Source: Flavobacterium yafengii
Lineage (GTDB): Bacteria; Bacteroidota; Bacteroidia; Flavobacteriales; Flavobacteriaceae
Assembly (NCBI RefSeq): GCF_030010375.1
Contig: NZ_JASCRY010000002.1
Span: 1-64,000, forward strand
Direction: 5' to 3'
Length of the DNA: 64,000 nucleotides
The position numbers and the translations under genes were made by a program. Positions within the stretch are counted from its first letter, which is position 1; each line of letters begins with the position of its first letter. The notes under the pieces were generated by a model. That model ran no database searches, was not told where the DNA came from, and saw only the letters and a list, made by a program, of their open reading frames with translations. Positions 10,739 through 20,352 of the stretch are shown here, piece after piece.

Positions 10739-11932
10739 ATGAACATACACGAATATCAAGGAAAAGAAATTTTAGCTAGCTACGGAGTTCGCATTCAACG
10801 CGGAATCGTCGCTAATAGCCCAGTAGAAGCGGTTGCAGCTGCAAAACAATTAACTACCGAAACTGGTACAAGTTGGTATGTTGTAAAAGCCCAAGTTCAT
10901 GCAGGTGGACGTGGAAAAGGTGGTGGAGTTAAACTTGCCAAAAATTTACAACAAGTTGAAGAGATTTCAGAGCAAATCATCGGAATGCAATTGATTACAC
11001 CTCAAACTTCTGCTGAAGGTAAAAAAGTACACAAAGTTTTAATTGCTGAAGATGTTTATTATCCTGGTGAAAGTGAAACTTCTGAGTTTTATGTTTCTGT
11101 TTTATTGAATAGAGCTACAGGTCGTAACATGATTATGTATTCTACTGAAGGTGGAATGGATATTGAAGAAGTTGCAGAACACACTCCACATTTAATTTTT
11201 ACTGAAGAAGTTGATCCTTCTGTTGGATTACAAGGTTTTCAAGCAAGAAGAATTGCTTTTAACTTAGGTCTTTCTGGAAATGCTTTCAAAGAAATGGTAA
11301 AATTTATCGATTCTTTATATAATGCTTATATTGGATCTGATGCTTCGATGTTTGAAATCAACCCGGTTTTAAAAACATCTGATAATAAAATTATGGCTGT
11401 AGATGCTAAAGTAAATATCGATGATAATGCTTTATACAGACAAAAGAAATATGCTGACATGCGCGACGTTCGTGAGGAAAACCCAATCGAAGTTGAAGCA
11501 AAAGAAGTTGGTTTAAACTATGTAGATCTTGACGGTACTGTAGGATGTATGGTGAACGGAGCTGGTTTAGCGATGGCAACTATGGATTTAATCAAGTATG
11601 CTGGTTTTGAGCCTGCTAACTTCCTTGATGTAGGTGGAACTGCTGATGCAAAACGTGTTGAAACTGCTTTCCGTATTATCTTAAAAGATCAAAACGTAAA
11701 AGCAATTTTGATTAATATTTTTGGTGGAATTGTTCGTTGTGACCGTGTGGCGCAAGGAGTTGTTGATGCTTACAAAAATATGGGTGATGCAATTAAAGTA
11801 CCAATCATTGTTCGTTTACAAGGTACAAATGCAGCTATCGCAAAAGAATTAATTGATAATTCAGGAATGCCAATTTTATCTGCTGTTGAATTTCAAGAAG
11901 CAGCGGATCAAGTAAAAGCAGCGCTTTCTTAA
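10739..11932 (+). CDS. sucC: Succinyl-CoA synthetase, ADP-forming, beta subunit
   Basis: This TCA-cycle subunit carries the ATP-grasp domain that couples succinyl-CoA cleavage to nucleoside triphosphate formation; the alpha subunit SucD binds CoA and carries the phospho-histidine. The 397-residue protein starts MNIHEYQGKE. It contains the glycine-rich nucleotide loop GGRGKGGGVKLAKN near residue 55, the Mg-binding FEINP, and the C-terminal ligase-domain motifs NGAGLAMATMD, FLDVGG and NIFGGIVRCD. No sucD lies next to it, and a strong terminator follows, so in this genome the two subunits are encoded apart. Confidence 0.96.
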   Translation: MNIHEYQGKEILASYGVRIQRGIVANSPVEAVAAAKQLTTETGTSWYVVKAQVHAGGRGKGGGVKLAKNLQQVEEISEQIIGMQLITPQTSAEGKKVHKVLIAEDVYYPGESETSEFYVSVLLNRATGRNMIMYSTEGGMDIEEVAEHTPHLIFTEEVDPSVGLQGFQARRIAFNLGLSGNAFKEMVKFIDSLYNAYIGSDASMFEINPVLKTSDNKIMAVDAKVNIDDNALYRQKKYADMRDVREENPIEVEAKEVGLNYVDLDGTVGCMVNGAGLAMATMDLIKYAGFEPANFLDVGGTADAKRVETAFRIILKDQNVKAILINIFGGIVRCDRVAQGVVDAYKNMGDAIKVPIIVRLQGTNAAIAKELIDNSGMPILSAVEFQEAADQVKAALS

Positions 11933-11953
11933 TTAGAAAATTGTTATATATTT

Positions 11954-11990
11954 TAAAAAAATCCTGAGTGAAAGCTCAGGATTTTTTTGT
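11954..11990 (+). terminator. sucC terminator
   Basis: Stem ATCCTGAG/CTCAGGAT (11961-11968 with 11975-11982) sits between an A run and seven T. Confidence 0.9.
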
Positions 11991-12155
11991 TTTTACCAGT
12001 AGATTATTTATTTTTTGAAATCTATTTTTAAGAGACATGTTTTTTTATAGCTAGAATTTTTAGAACCTAAAAATCATAAAAATAAATAAAAGTATAAATA
12101 ATACTGACTTACAACCGTTACCTTTACTATTGTAAAAAAATCTTTTTTAAATATT

Positions 12156-13721
12156 ATGAAACTTCATTTACAAAATAATTTTATAGCCGAGTTACCTGCT
12201 GATACGAGTGATATCAATATGCCAAGGCAAGTGAAACAAGCTTGTTATTCGTTTGTTTTGCCAAAAAAACCTTCAAATCCTTCGCTGATTCACGCTTCGA
12301 TTGAAGTGGCTAATGCTATTGGTCTTTCTCAGGAAGATATACTTTCCGATGATTTTTTAAATACTTTTTCAGGAAGTACTGTTTTTCCGGAAACGAAACC
12401 TTTTGCCTTGTGTTATGCCGGACATCAATTTGGGAATTGGGCAGGACAATTAGGAGATGGTCGTGCCATTAATCTTACCGAAGTAGTTCATGAAAATAAG
12501 ACATACACTTTACAACTAAAAGGAGCAGGGCCAACACCATATTCTAGAACTGCAGATGGTTTTGCCGTTTTGCGCTCTTCCATTCGAGAGCATTTATGTG
12601 CCGAAGCGATGCATTATTTGGGAGTTCCTACGACACGTTCGCTTTCGCTAATGCTTTCTGGTGATCAAGTATTACGGGATGTGTTATATAATGGAAATCC
12701 TGCCTATGAAAAAGGCGCCATTGTTTGTAGAGTGGCACCCTCTTTTATTCGTTTTGGAAGTTTTGAATTATTCGCTTCTCGAGAAGATCATGTCAATCTC
12801 AAATTATTGGCTGATTTTACCATCAAACATCATTTTCCTCATATTCAAAAAGAAGATGTCGAAAAATATCTGGCCTTTTTTCAAGAAGTTACTCAAACTA
12901 CACTCAAAATGATTGTGCATTGGCAACGTGTTGGTTTTGTTCATGGCGTTATGAATACCGATAATATGTCCATTCACGGTATTACCATTGATTATGGACC
13001 TTATGGTTGGTTGGAAGATTATAATTCCGGCTGGACTCCCAATACAACCGATAACCAACATAAAAGATACCGTTTTGGCAATCAACCTGAAATTGCGCTG
13101 TGGAATTTATATCAATTAGCCAATGCTTTGTATCCTTTGATAAAGGAAGCGAAACCGCTGGAAACTATTTTAGATGCTTTTAGTACTGATTACGAAAAAG
13201 AGTATTTGAATATGATGCAAAATAAACTTGGTTTTCAAATCAAAAAAGAACAAGATGTAGTTTTGATTCAGAGTTTGACTCAATTGTTGGAACGAGTAGA
13301 AACTGATATGACTATTTTCTTTAGAAACCTGAGTACTGTTACCAAAGCTGACACCGCAATAACAGCTTTCAATACTATAAAAGACGCCTTTTATAATGAA
13401 AAGGACTTAGATGAAACAATCTTGAGTGATTGGCACGATTGGTTTGAGAAGTACACCATTCGAATCAATGAAGAAACACTTTCTGATTCTGAAAGAAAAA
13501 ATCAAATGAACACCGTAAATCCAAAATATGTATTGCGCAATTACATGGCGCAATTGTGTATTGATGACTCGGATAAGGGAGATTATTCTTTGCTAAACGA
13601 ATTATTTGAAATGCTTAAAAATCCTTACGACGAACAACCAAATTTTCAAAAATGGTTTGCCAAAAGACCCGATTGGGCCAGAGATAAAGTAGGATGTTCT
13701 ATGTTAAGCTGTAGTTCCTAA
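12156..13721 (+). CDS. selO: Protein adenylyltransferase SelO (YdiU/UPF0061)
   Basis: SelO is a pseudokinase-fold enzyme that transfers AMP from ATP to Ser, Thr or Tyr hydroxyls of proteins and is linked to redox stress. The 521-residue protein shows the family motifs CYAGHQFGNWAGQLGDGRA, the nucleotide-binding KGAGPTPYSR with RTADGFAVLRSS, REHLCAEAMHYLG, and the metal-binding MNTDNMSIHG and DYGPYGWLEDY. It ends with paired cysteines (GCSMLSCSS), the bacterial counterpart of the selenocysteine site of animal SelO, thought to form a regulatory disulfide. It stands alone, preceded by a 220-bp gap with no recognised feature. Confidence 0.93.
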   Translation: MKLHLQNNFIAELPADTSDINMPRQVKQACYSFVLPKKPSNPSLIHASIEVANAIGLSQEDILSDDFLNTFSGSTVFPETKPFALCYAGHQFGNWAGQLGDGRAINLTEVVHENKTYTLQLKGAGPTPYSRTADGFAVLRSSIREHLCAEAMHYLGVPTTRSLSLMLSGDQVLRDVLYNGNPAYEKGAIVCRVAPSFIRFGSFELFASREDHVNLKLLADFTIKHHFPHIQKEDVEKYLAFFQEVTQTTLKMIVHWQRVGFVHGVMNTDNMSIHGITIDYGPYGWLEDYNSGWTPNTTDNQHKRYRFGNQPEIALWNLYQLANALYPLIKEAKPLETILDAFSTDYEKEYLNMMQNKLGFQIKKEQDVVLIQSLTQLLERVETDMTIFFRNLSTVTKADTAITAFNTIKDAFYNEKDLDETILSDWHDWFEKYTIRINEETLSDSERKNQMNTVNPKYVLRNYMAQLCIDDSDKGDYSLLNELFEMLKNPYDEQPNFQKWFAKRPDWARDKVGCSMLSCSS

Positions 13722-13749
13722 ATTAGATAAACATTTTTTAGAATAGAAT

Positions 13750-14271
13750 CTATTTAACACCTATTGCTTCATGACCTCTTAATAAAATCTTGTTTTTATT
13801 TTCTAAATTTTCTTTGGTTTTCCCCAAAATGTTAATGATGTCAAATTTGGCATCACTCTTTCTTAAATTATAAAATTCTTCTGAATTAGTGACTTCAACT
13901 TCTAAAATATAGTTTCGATCTAATTTGAAAGTTTCAATATTGTCTGTTATAAATGCTCTATTTACCATATAAATAACATCGTTACTTTTGATTTTGGTAA
14001 ATTCAGATTTAATTTGTTCCAAACTTATAAAATCATATTTCTTAGGGTTTTTGGAAGTAATGTTAATTTGGCCACGATGCAAAACACCATTTATTGTGGT
14101 GTCTTTTTTGATGACATTTACAGATTCAATTTCATTTGGGTCAATATATTCCATTGAATTTGTCGAAACTAAGTTTGAATCAAAAAACATGGCTGGCTCT
14201 TCAGTTTTATTGCCCTGCCCAAAAAAGAGCGAAGTAAAAAATATTAGAGCGAAGGTTAAAATATATTTCAT
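13750..14271 (-). CDS. Secreted protein of unknown function
   Basis: This is a 173-residue protein with a clear signal peptide (about residues 1-18, ending FFGQG). The segment IDPNEIESVNVIKKD with the following ITSKNPKK resembles the plug region of TonB receptors, where such wording is common, but no barrel or TonB box follows. I do not recognise a full family. It is probably a small periplasmic protein. It has its own promoter region behind the palindromic terminator at 14313-14348. Confidence 0.7.
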   Translation of the reverse strand: MKYILTFALIFFTSLFFGQGNKTEEPAMFFDSNLVSTNSMEYIDPNEIESVNVIKKDTTINGVLHRGQINITSKNPKKYDFISLEQIKSEFTKIKSNDVIYMVNRAFITDNIETFKLDRNYILEVEVTNSEEFYNLRKSDAKFDIINILGKTKENLENKNKILLRGHEAIGVK

Positions 14272-14312
14272 TTTTTAAGGTATAAAGTAGTAATGATGAA
14301 TTTAAATATACA

Positions 14313-14348
14313 AAAAAAACCTGTTCGCCGCGGCGAACAGGTTTTTTT
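14313..14348. terminator. 36-bp loopless palindrome, terminator of the DUF1456 gene
   Basis: The sequence is a perfect 36-bp palindrome centred between 14330 and 14331, with a GC-rich core (CCTGTTCGCCG and its complement) and A and T runs at the two ends. It can act on both strands. On the minus strand it follows the DUF1456 gene by 43 bases. Confidence 0.85.
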
Positions 14349-14391
14349 GACTTATTATTAGCAAGGCACTGCAGTGATTCGCTACTATTTA

Positions 14392-14859
14392 CTATTTTTT
14401 ATTCTTGCCGAAATTAAATTTCACTTTCTCTACAACTTGAACTTTTGGATTCCCTTTTGAGAATTGTTTTTTGAACGGTTTCTTAGCAGCAGGTTTCGAT
14501 TTTGAAGGACTTTCATCGCCTCTTGATCTTTCTTCGTCTCTTGGCTTTGCTTTGAATTCAGCTCTTTCTGGAGCTCCTTCTTTTACAGGAATCTGAGCTT
14601 TGTGTTTAGCTAAGACATCATTTGGATTTTTTGGATTTTCTTTAGTTCCACGCAAGTGAATTACCAATGCATTTAGGAAATTGCGCAACACTTGGTCACC
14701 ACATTCCATATAATTTTCATGTTTTTCATCACGGAAAAAAGCACCCAATTCTGATTTAGTGATTCTAAAATCTACCAATTCTAATATTTCAACTATTTGA
14801 TCGTCACGCAACATTAAAGCCACGCGAAGTTTTTTAAAGATATCGTTGTTTGTCATCAT
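14392..14859 (-). CDS. DUF1456 (YehS-like) protein with basic tail
   Basis: Residues 1-75 carry one or two copies of the DUF1456 helical motif (NNDIFKKLRVALML, DDQIVEILELVDF, ITKSELGAFFRD, CGDQVLRNFLNALV). E. coli YehS is the type member and its function is unknown. From residue 80 to the end (155) the protein is a lysine- and arginine-rich, proline-containing, probably disordered tail (KPAAKKPFKKQFSK), which suggests binding to RNA, DNA or ribosomes. That is an inference from composition only. It lies alone between two minus-strand genes. Confidence 0.85.
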   Translation of the reverse strand: MMTNNDIFKKLRVALMLRDDQIVEILELVDFRITKSELGAFFRDEKHENYMECGDQVLRNFLNALVIHLRGTKENPKNPNDVLAKHKAQIPVKEGAPERAEFKAKPRDEERSRGDESPSKSKPAAKKPFKKQFSKGNPKVQVVEKVKFNFGKNKK

Positions 14860-14914
14860 ATTCTAATTTTTTACAAAGGTACGGTTTAAAAGCAATTGGA
14901 CCACAATTTTAGAT

Positions 14915-15946
14915 TTAGAATTGGTTTTGGTTTAGAATGTGAATTATTTTATCCAAATCTTCTTTTTTGTGATTGGCAGTTATTACAATTCTATTCAAAT
15001 TCTTACTGTCTGTCGGGTATTTAAAATTGGTTACAATAATTTTATTCAAAGTAAAAATTTCATTTACGCCTTCGATTTCAGGATAAATTAACGGATAATT
15101 GCTGTCAAAATGAATTGCTCTATTTTTAATTAAATGAGTATCTATATACTTTAAATTGTCTTTTAATTTTTGATGCTGTTGCAAATAGATTGCTCCAGCA
15201 TCAGCCATGGTTTGTACAAATGCGGCATTCATTCCGGCACTAGACACAAATGTATCGTGAGCTGCCATTTGATTGATAAATTCGGAATCACTGGCAATTA
15301 CGCCTCCTGTCAATCCGAAAGCTTTGCCCAAAGACGACAACATGATTTTTCTTTTAATATTGGGAAGATTGATTGTCGAATAAATTCCGCAACCATTCGG
15401 TCCTAAAATTCCAAGAGAATGCGATTCATCAATAACCAAAGTGATTTCTTTATTGGATGGAATCAAATTTAGAATAGAAACATCGATTGGTTTTACATGA
15501 AAAGAAGGAACCGAATCCGTTAGAATTGTAATTTTTTCAGTCGCTTTATCCAGCAAACGAGGATTTAATTTTTCTCCAATAAAAAAAGGAAGACTGTTTT
15601 GTGCTTTGATGGCAGTATGCGTATCCGGAAAATAAAAAAAGCAATCGGTTTGAGGTGTTAATGTTTCAACAACTAATTTCCCCGCCAACATTCCTGAAGA
15701 AACCGTAAGTACAGCATCCGCTTTGATGTAATTGGCTAAAAATCGTTCTCCGTTTTCGTAGGCGTTCAGTTGAATATTGGCACTTCTGGAACTTCCATAA
15801 GCCGTTCCCCATTGCAAAATATTTTTGATAATCAAGTTTTTAAATTCGGGATGAGTTGGTAAACCTAAATAAGCTGTTCCTCCAAAATAGAGATATTCTT
15901 CGTTGTCGATTTCAATTATTCGATCTGGAAATTGGTTGACTTTCAT
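14915..15946 (-). CDS. PLP-dependent alpha-oxoamine synthase-like / class II aminotransferase
   Basis: This is a 343-residue fold-type I PLP enzyme resembling BioF and KBL. PLP residues are visible: Asp173 and His176 in VIDESHSLG, and the Schiff-base Lys208 in SSLGKAFGLTGG. The N-terminal GSSRSANIQL motif matches the acceptor-binding region of the family. It is shorter than typical BioF (about 380), mainly at the N-terminus, so the substrate cannot be read off. The gene begins six bases after a dipeptide epimerase, so it is cotranscribed with it; a role in peptidoglycan-peptide or amino acid salvage is an inference from that pairing. Confidence 0.82.
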   Translation of the reverse strand: MKVNQFPDRIIEIDNEEYLYFGGTAYLGLPTHPEFKNLIIKNILQWGTAYGSSRSANIQLNAYENGERFLANYIKADAVLTVSSGMLAGKLVVETLTPQTDCFFYFPDTHTAIKAQNSLPFFIGEKLNPRLLDKATEKITILTDSVPSFHVKPIDVSILNLIPSNKEITLVIDESHSLGILGPNGCGIYSTINLPNIKRKIMLSSLGKAFGLTGGVIASDSEFINQMAAHDTFVSSAGMNAAFVQTMADAGAIYLQQHQKLKDNLKYIDTHLIKNRAIHFDSNYPLIYPEIEGVNEIFTLNKIIVTNFKYPTDSKNLNRIVITANHKKEDLDKIIHILNQNQF

Positions 15947-15952
15947 TTAAAA

Positions 15953-16963
15953 CTATATTAAAGTTACACCGGTTCCGTTTAAATCAGAATAGTTTATTTT
16001 TCCAAAATCTATGGTTACACCTGTAGCAATATCTTCAGCCAAAAGTAATGCACCGTCCATATCTACATAATCCAGTTGTGGTAATAAATGTGCAATCGCT
16101 GATATTCCAACAGTTGATTCGGTCATGCAACCCACCATGGTTTTCAATCCTAATTTCTTGGCTTCCTGAATCATTCGTCTTCCGGGAGTTAATCCGCCAC
16201 ATTTTACTAGTTTGACATTCACACCATGAAAATGATTATGACATTTGGATACATCTTCTTCTATAATACAACTTTCGTCTGCTATTATTGGTAAAACCGA
16301 ATGTTTGAAAACTTCCTTATGTCCTTCCCAATTGTCCGCTTTCATGGGTTGTTCCAAAAATTCCACCCCTAGTTTTTTTAACTCGACAGCATTATTTATG
16401 GTTTCTTCCACGCTCCAACCACAATTAGCATCAATTCTAAAAATAGCATCTGTATGTTTTCGAAGTTCAGTAACAATGGCAATATCTTCTTTGGTTCCCA
16501 ATTTGATTTTATAAATCGGCCAAGGCAATTCCTTCATTTTTGCAACCATTTTTTCGATGGAAGCTATTCCAATTGTATAATCTGTTAATGGATTTTTGTG
16601 AATGGTGTAATTCCACAATTCGTACAATTTCTTTCCTTTTTTGCGCGCATATAAATCATTGTATGCCATATCTAAAGCGCACAATGCAAACATATCGTCT
16701 TTTAAATAAGGATGAATTTTTTCCCAAAACTCTCCAGGTGTTTCATTTGTCGCAGCTTCAATTACAGAACGAATTTTTTCTAAATCCTGCATCATCACTG
16801 GAACGGTTGTTTTGTAATACGGATTAGAAGTTGCTTCGCCAAAACCGGAGAAACCGCCACTTTTTAATTCCACAATCAAAGAAGGTTGGAAGTCGATCGA
16901 TTCTCTCGAAATGGTAAACGTGTGTTTTAATTTGAGGTTGTATTCTCTTAAGATTAGTTCCAT
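15953..16963 (-). CDS. Dipeptide epimerase (L-Ala-D/L-Glu epimerase family)
   Basis: This enolase-superfamily enzyme, 336 residues, is predicted to epimerise the second residue of dipeptides such as L-Ala-D-Glu from recycled murein peptide. The active-site set is complete: Lys152-x-Lys154 in YKIKL, metal ligands Asp178 (RIDAN), Glu204 (EQP) and Asp229 (IADES), and Lys251 in VNVKLVKCGGLT. The capping domain occupies about residues 1-115. It is the first gene of a two-gene operon with the PLP enzyme. Members of this family differ in dipeptide specificity, so the exact substrate is open. Confidence 0.9.
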   Translation of the reverse strand: MELILREYNLKLKHTFTISRESIDFQPSLIVELKSGGFSGFGEATSNPYYKTTVPVMMQDLEKIRSVIEAATNETPGEFWEKIHPYLKDDMFALCALDMAYNDLYARKKGKKLYELWNYTIHKNPLTDYTIGIASIEKMVAKMKELPWPIYKIKLGTKEDIAIVTELRKHTDAIFRIDANCGWSVEETINNAVELKKLGVEFLEQPMKADNWEGHKEVFKHSVLPIIADESCIIEEDVSKCHNHFHGVNVKLVKCGGLTPGRRMIQEAKKLGLKTMVGCMTESTVGISAIAHLLPQLDYVDMDGALLLAEDIATGVTIDFGKINYSDLNGTGVTLI

Positions 16964-17013
16964 TTGAATCTGATTTTGTACTTAAAATTAATAAGTTTCT
17001 TTAAACAGGAGAT

Positions 17014-17835
17014 TTAATAACCAAGCCATAAAACGGCTTTTACAAAACCATCCCGCCATAATTTTTCATTATGTTGTCCGCCTTTTACAATTTTCTTTTC
17101 ATTCAAATTAAGACAGTAACATCTATTTGAATTTAATAAATATTCCATTTTGTTCAAATCCGAAACCATGTCATCACTTTCATTATCGCCACATAGAAAA
17201 TAGATTTTCGACTTTATCTTTTTGGATTTTTCAGTCAGAGTATAAATGTCTTTACTGTACCAAAACGAAGGTGAGAAAACACCTGCTTTTCCAAATATTT
17301 CTGGGTATTTTAAAACGGCATAATAAGAAGTAAGTCCACCAAGGGAACTTCCCATGATAATAGTATTTTTCTTTTTAGTTTTTGTTCTATACGTTTTGTC
17401 AATGTGTGGTTTTAATGTTTTTACGATAAATTCTAAATAACTATCCGCTTTTTCACCACCATATTTCTCGTTTTTAAAAGGCGTTAATTCATCGATTCGT
17501 TTGTCATTTCCATGTTCGATTCCTATAACAATAACCTGTGCTTTTAGGCTGTCCAGTTTTTCATCTACATTCCATTCACCCGAATAGGAGGTTTTAGCAT
17601 CAAATAAATTTTGAGCATCATGCATGTAAATTACGGAGAATTTCTTTTTTGACGTTACATAATTTTCTGGCAAATACACCCAAATTTTCTTTGCCGTTTG
17701 AAGTTGTGGCGCTTCAATAGTAAAAGTAGAAACTTGTTTTGAAGCAGTGCTTTGTTTCAACTGTTCAGAGTCCTGAGCAGCAATTTTTGCTGTTGTAAAA
17801 AAGAAGAGAAGCAATAGGAACTTTGGTCGAATCAT
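17014..17835 (-). CDS. Secreted esterase, enterochelin-esterase (Fes/esterase D) family
   Basis: This is a 273-residue alpha/beta hydrolase with a signal peptide (about residues 1-20). The family-specific YMHDAQNLFD and GEWNVDEKLD segments are followed by the nucleophile elbow GSSLGG (Ser164), with the acid in CGDNESDD and His in GGQHNEKLW. The Fes-like family includes carbohydrate and siderophore esterases; no siderophore genes lie nearby, so the substrate is unknown. It sits alone, divergent from the TerB-like gene. Confidence 0.88.
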   Translation of the reverse strand: MIRPKFLLLLFFFTTAKIAAQDSEQLKQSTASKQVSTFTIEAPQLQTAKKIWVYLPENYVTSKKKFSVIYMHDAQNLFDAKTSYSGEWNVDEKLDSLKAQVIVIGIEHGNDKRIDELTPFKNEKYGGEKADSYLEFIVKTLKPHIDKTYRTKTKKKNTIIMGSSLGGLTSYYAVLKYPEIFGKAGVFSPSFWYSKDIYTLTEKSKKIKSKIYFLCGDNESDDMVSDLNKMEYLLNSNRCYCLNLNEKKIVKGGQHNEKLWRDGFVKAVLWLGY

Positions 17836-17891
17836 TATTAGTTTTTGTGTTTTGATTTAAAAACAATATTTTAGCTAAAAATAATAATTTG

Positions 17892-18293
17892 ATGAATACA
17901 TTCGAAGAAAAGAGGAGTTTACTTTTAGAGATGATTGCTTTTTCCACTGTTGATGGGCATTTGCATAAAAGAGAATATGAATTTTTAGCTATTGTAGCTA
18001 ATGAGTTGGGTTTCGAAATTGATGTTTTTAAAGATTTATTTCACCAGGAACTACCGCAACTTCCCATTAAAACGGAGTTTTTTCGTATTCAGCAATTTTA
18101 CAGATTAGCATTATTAATGCACAGTGATGGTGTTTTGCATAATAAAGAAGCGGTAGCGATTCAACAAATGGCAATTGATATGGGCTTAAATCCCATAGCA
18201 ACAAAACGAATTCTTAAGTTGATGAATGAAGCACCAAATGCTATTATTGATGGCGAGATTTTATTGAATGTTTTTCAGGAACAACACAATTAA
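17892..18293 (+). CDS. TerB-like small helical protein
   Basis: This 133-residue all-helical protein resembles the TerB (tellurite resistance B-like) domain, with two copies of an acidic metal-binding-like motif: FSTVDGHLHKREYEFL near residue 18 and MHSDGVLHNKEAVAI near residue 77. TTG at 17889 precedes in frame, but ATG at 17892 is the natural start. TerB domains bind metal ions at membranes in stress systems, but no other ter genes are near. Its stop codon overlaps that of the convergent uvrB by three bases. Close relatives may carry misleading UvrB names because of this position. Confidence 0.82.
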   Translation: MNTFEEKRSLLLEMIAFSTVDGHLHKREYEFLAIVANELGFEIDVFKDLFHQELPQLPIKTEFFRIQQFYRLALLMHSDGVLHNKEAVAIQQMAIDMGLNPIATKRILKLMNEAPNAIIDGEILLNVFQEQHN

Positions 18294-20281
18294 GACAATT
18301 GTCCTTGTAGTGCTTTTATTTCATCACGTAATTTTGCGGCCTGCATAAAGTCCAATTCTTTAGCAGCTTTTTCCATATTTTTTCGTTTTTCTCGAATGCG
18401 TTTCTCAATATCAGGTTTTGATAAATATTCAGTAATAGGTTCGGCGGCAGTTGAAAGAGTGTAGCCTAATTCATAATCTGCTAAAGGGTTTTTGGTAAAG
18501 GCGCTTTCTATTTTTTTATTCAAGGCTTGTGGTACCAAATTATTGGCAGTATTGTGATTAATTTGCTTGGTTCTGCGATAATTAGTTTCATCAATGGTTT
18601 TTTGCATGCTTGCCGTAATCTTATCCGCATACATAATCGCTTTTCCATTAAGGTTTCTTGCTGCACGACCAATTGTTTGCGTAAGCGAACGGTGACTTCG
18701 TAGAAAACCTTCTTTGTCTGCATCTAAAATAGCAACCAAAGAAACTTCGGGTAAATCTAAACCTTCACGAAGTAAATTCACACCAATTAGTACATCAAAA
18801 ATTCCTTTTCGTAAATCTTGCATGATTTCTATTCGTTCCAAAGTATCTACTTCAGAGTGAATATAGCGACAACGAATATTAACTTTGGTTAAATATTTAG
18901 CTAATTCTTCCGCCATTCTTTTGGTTAAAGTTGTCACCAAAACACGTTCATCAATTTCTGCTCGAACTTGAATTTCCTCGATTAAATCATCAATTTGATT
19001 TAAACTTGGTCGAATTTCAATGATTGGATCTAGTAATCCGGTTGGACGAATCACTTGCTCTACAACAACGCCTTCTGTTTTTTGCAATTCATAATCGGCT
19101 GGTGTTGCCGAAACATAAATAACCTGATTTTGCATTGCTTCAAATTCTTCAAATTTCAAAGGACGATTGTCCATTGCTGCAGGAAGTCGGAAACCATATT
19201 CCACTAAATTTTCTTTTCGGCTTCTGTCTCCGCCATACATAGCGCTAACTTGTGAAAGCGTTACGTGACTTTCATCGACCACCATTAAGTAATCTTTCGG
19301 GAAATAATCCAACAAGCAAAAAGGTCTAGTTCCGGGTAAACGACCGTCTAGGTAACGGGAATAATTTTCAATTCCAGAACAATAACCGAGTTCACGAATC
19401 ATTTCTAAGTCAAAATTGGTACGTTCTTCCAATCGTTTTGCTTCGAGATGTTTTCCTATTTCCTTGAAATAATCAACTTGTTTTACTAAATCCTGTTGGA
19501 TTTCCCAAATTGCACCCTGCAAAACATCTGGCGAAGTAACAAACATATTAGCAGGATAAATAGTCAGTCTGTCAAATTTTTCGATGACCTGAGAATTCTT
19601 TGTGTCGAAACTTTCAATTTCCTCGATTTCATCTCCAAAGAAATGGATTCGGTACGCTTCATCCGCATAACTTGGATAAACATCTACTGTATCACCTTTT
19701 ATTCTGAAACTTCCGGGATTAAAATCGGCTTCAGTTCTGGAGTATAAACTTTGCACAAGCTGATGTAATAATTTGGTACGAGAAATAATTTGTCCTTTCT
19801 CAATTGGAATCAAGTTTTTCTGAAATTCTATCGGATTTCCAATACCGTATAAACACGAAACCGATGCCACGACCAAAATATCTCTTCGTCCGGAAAGCAA
19901 CGAAGCGGTTGTTGACATTCGCATTTTTTCAAGTTCTTCATTGATGGATAAATCCTTTTCAATGAAAACGCCGGTTACAGGCATAAAAGCTTCGGGTTGG
20001 TAATAATCGTAGTACGAAACGAAATATTCGACGGCATTATTCGGAAAAAATTGCTTGAACTCTGAGTATAATTGTGCCGCCAAAGTTTTGTTGTGTGCCA
20101 AAACCAAAGTGGGTCTTTGCACTTCCTGAATCACATTGGCCACGGTAAATGTTTTTCCGGATCCGGTAACTCCTAAAAGTGTTTGGAATTTATCACCATC
20201 AATAATCCCTTGAGCTAATTTTTCAATGGCTTGCGGTTGGTCGCCTTTGGGCTGGTAATCAGATACTACTTGGAAATTCAT
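18290..20281 (-). CDS. uvrB: UvrABC excinuclease subunit B
   Basis: UvrB is the damage-verifying helicase of nucleotide excision repair, loaded by UvrA and cut-partnered with UvrC. The 663-residue protein has Walker A TGSGKTFTVANV (about residue 40), the beta-hairpin YYDYYQPEAF that probes the lesion, the DESHVTLSQ helicase motif II, motif VI TQTIGRAARN, and a C-terminal UVR domain (about 625-660) for UvrC contact. It has its own promoter on the minus strand and overlaps the TerB-like gene tail to tail. Confidence 0.97.
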   Translation of the reverse strand: MNFQVVSDYQPKGDQPQAIEKLAQGIIDGDKFQTLLGVTGSGKTFTVANVIQEVQRPTLVLAHNKTLAAQLYSEFKQFFPNNAVEYFVSYYDYYQPEAFMPVTGVFIEKDLSINEELEKMRMSTTASLLSGRRDILVVASVSCLYGIGNPIEFQKNLIPIEKGQIISRTKLLHQLVQSLYSRTEADFNPGSFRIKGDTVDVYPSYADEAYRIHFFGDEIEEIESFDTKNSQVIEKFDRLTIYPANMFVTSPDVLQGAIWEIQQDLVKQVDYFKEIGKHLEAKRLEERTNFDLEMIRELGYCSGIENYSRYLDGRLPGTRPFCLLDYFPKDYLMVVDESHVTLSQVSAMYGGDRSRKENLVEYGFRLPAAMDNRPLKFEEFEAMQNQVIYVSATPADYELQKTEGVVVEQVIRPTGLLDPIIEIRPSLNQIDDLIEEIQVRAEIDERVLVTTLTKRMAEELAKYLTKVNIRCRYIHSEVDTLERIEIMQDLRKGIFDVLIGVNLLREGLDLPEVSLVAILDADKEGFLRSHRSLTQTIGRAARNLNGKAIMYADKITASMQKTIDETNYRRTKQINHNTANNLVPQALNKKIESAFTKNPLADYELGYTLSTAAEPITEYLSKPDIEKRIREKRKNMEKAAKELDFMQAAKLRDEIKALQGQLS

Positions 20282-20309
20282 TTAATTAAGGGGCAAAGTT
20301 TTAGAGTTG

Positions 20310-20344
20310 CAAATGTACAAAGTTTGGATTCTTTTTTCACCAAA
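20310..20344 (-). promoter_or_regulatory. Putative promoter of uvrB
   Basis: TACATTTG (20317-20310, minus strand) with TTTG 23 bp upstream (20344-20341) matches the flavobacterial promoter. It lies 28 bases before the uvrB ATG. No LexA-like operator was recognised. Confidence 0.6.
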
Positions 20345-20352
20345 GTTTTAGT

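Noticed and set aside
17889..20281. TerB-like gene as a broken part of uvrB
   Set aside because: It is on the opposite strand, complete, and unrelated to UvrB in sequence; uvrB itself is full length.
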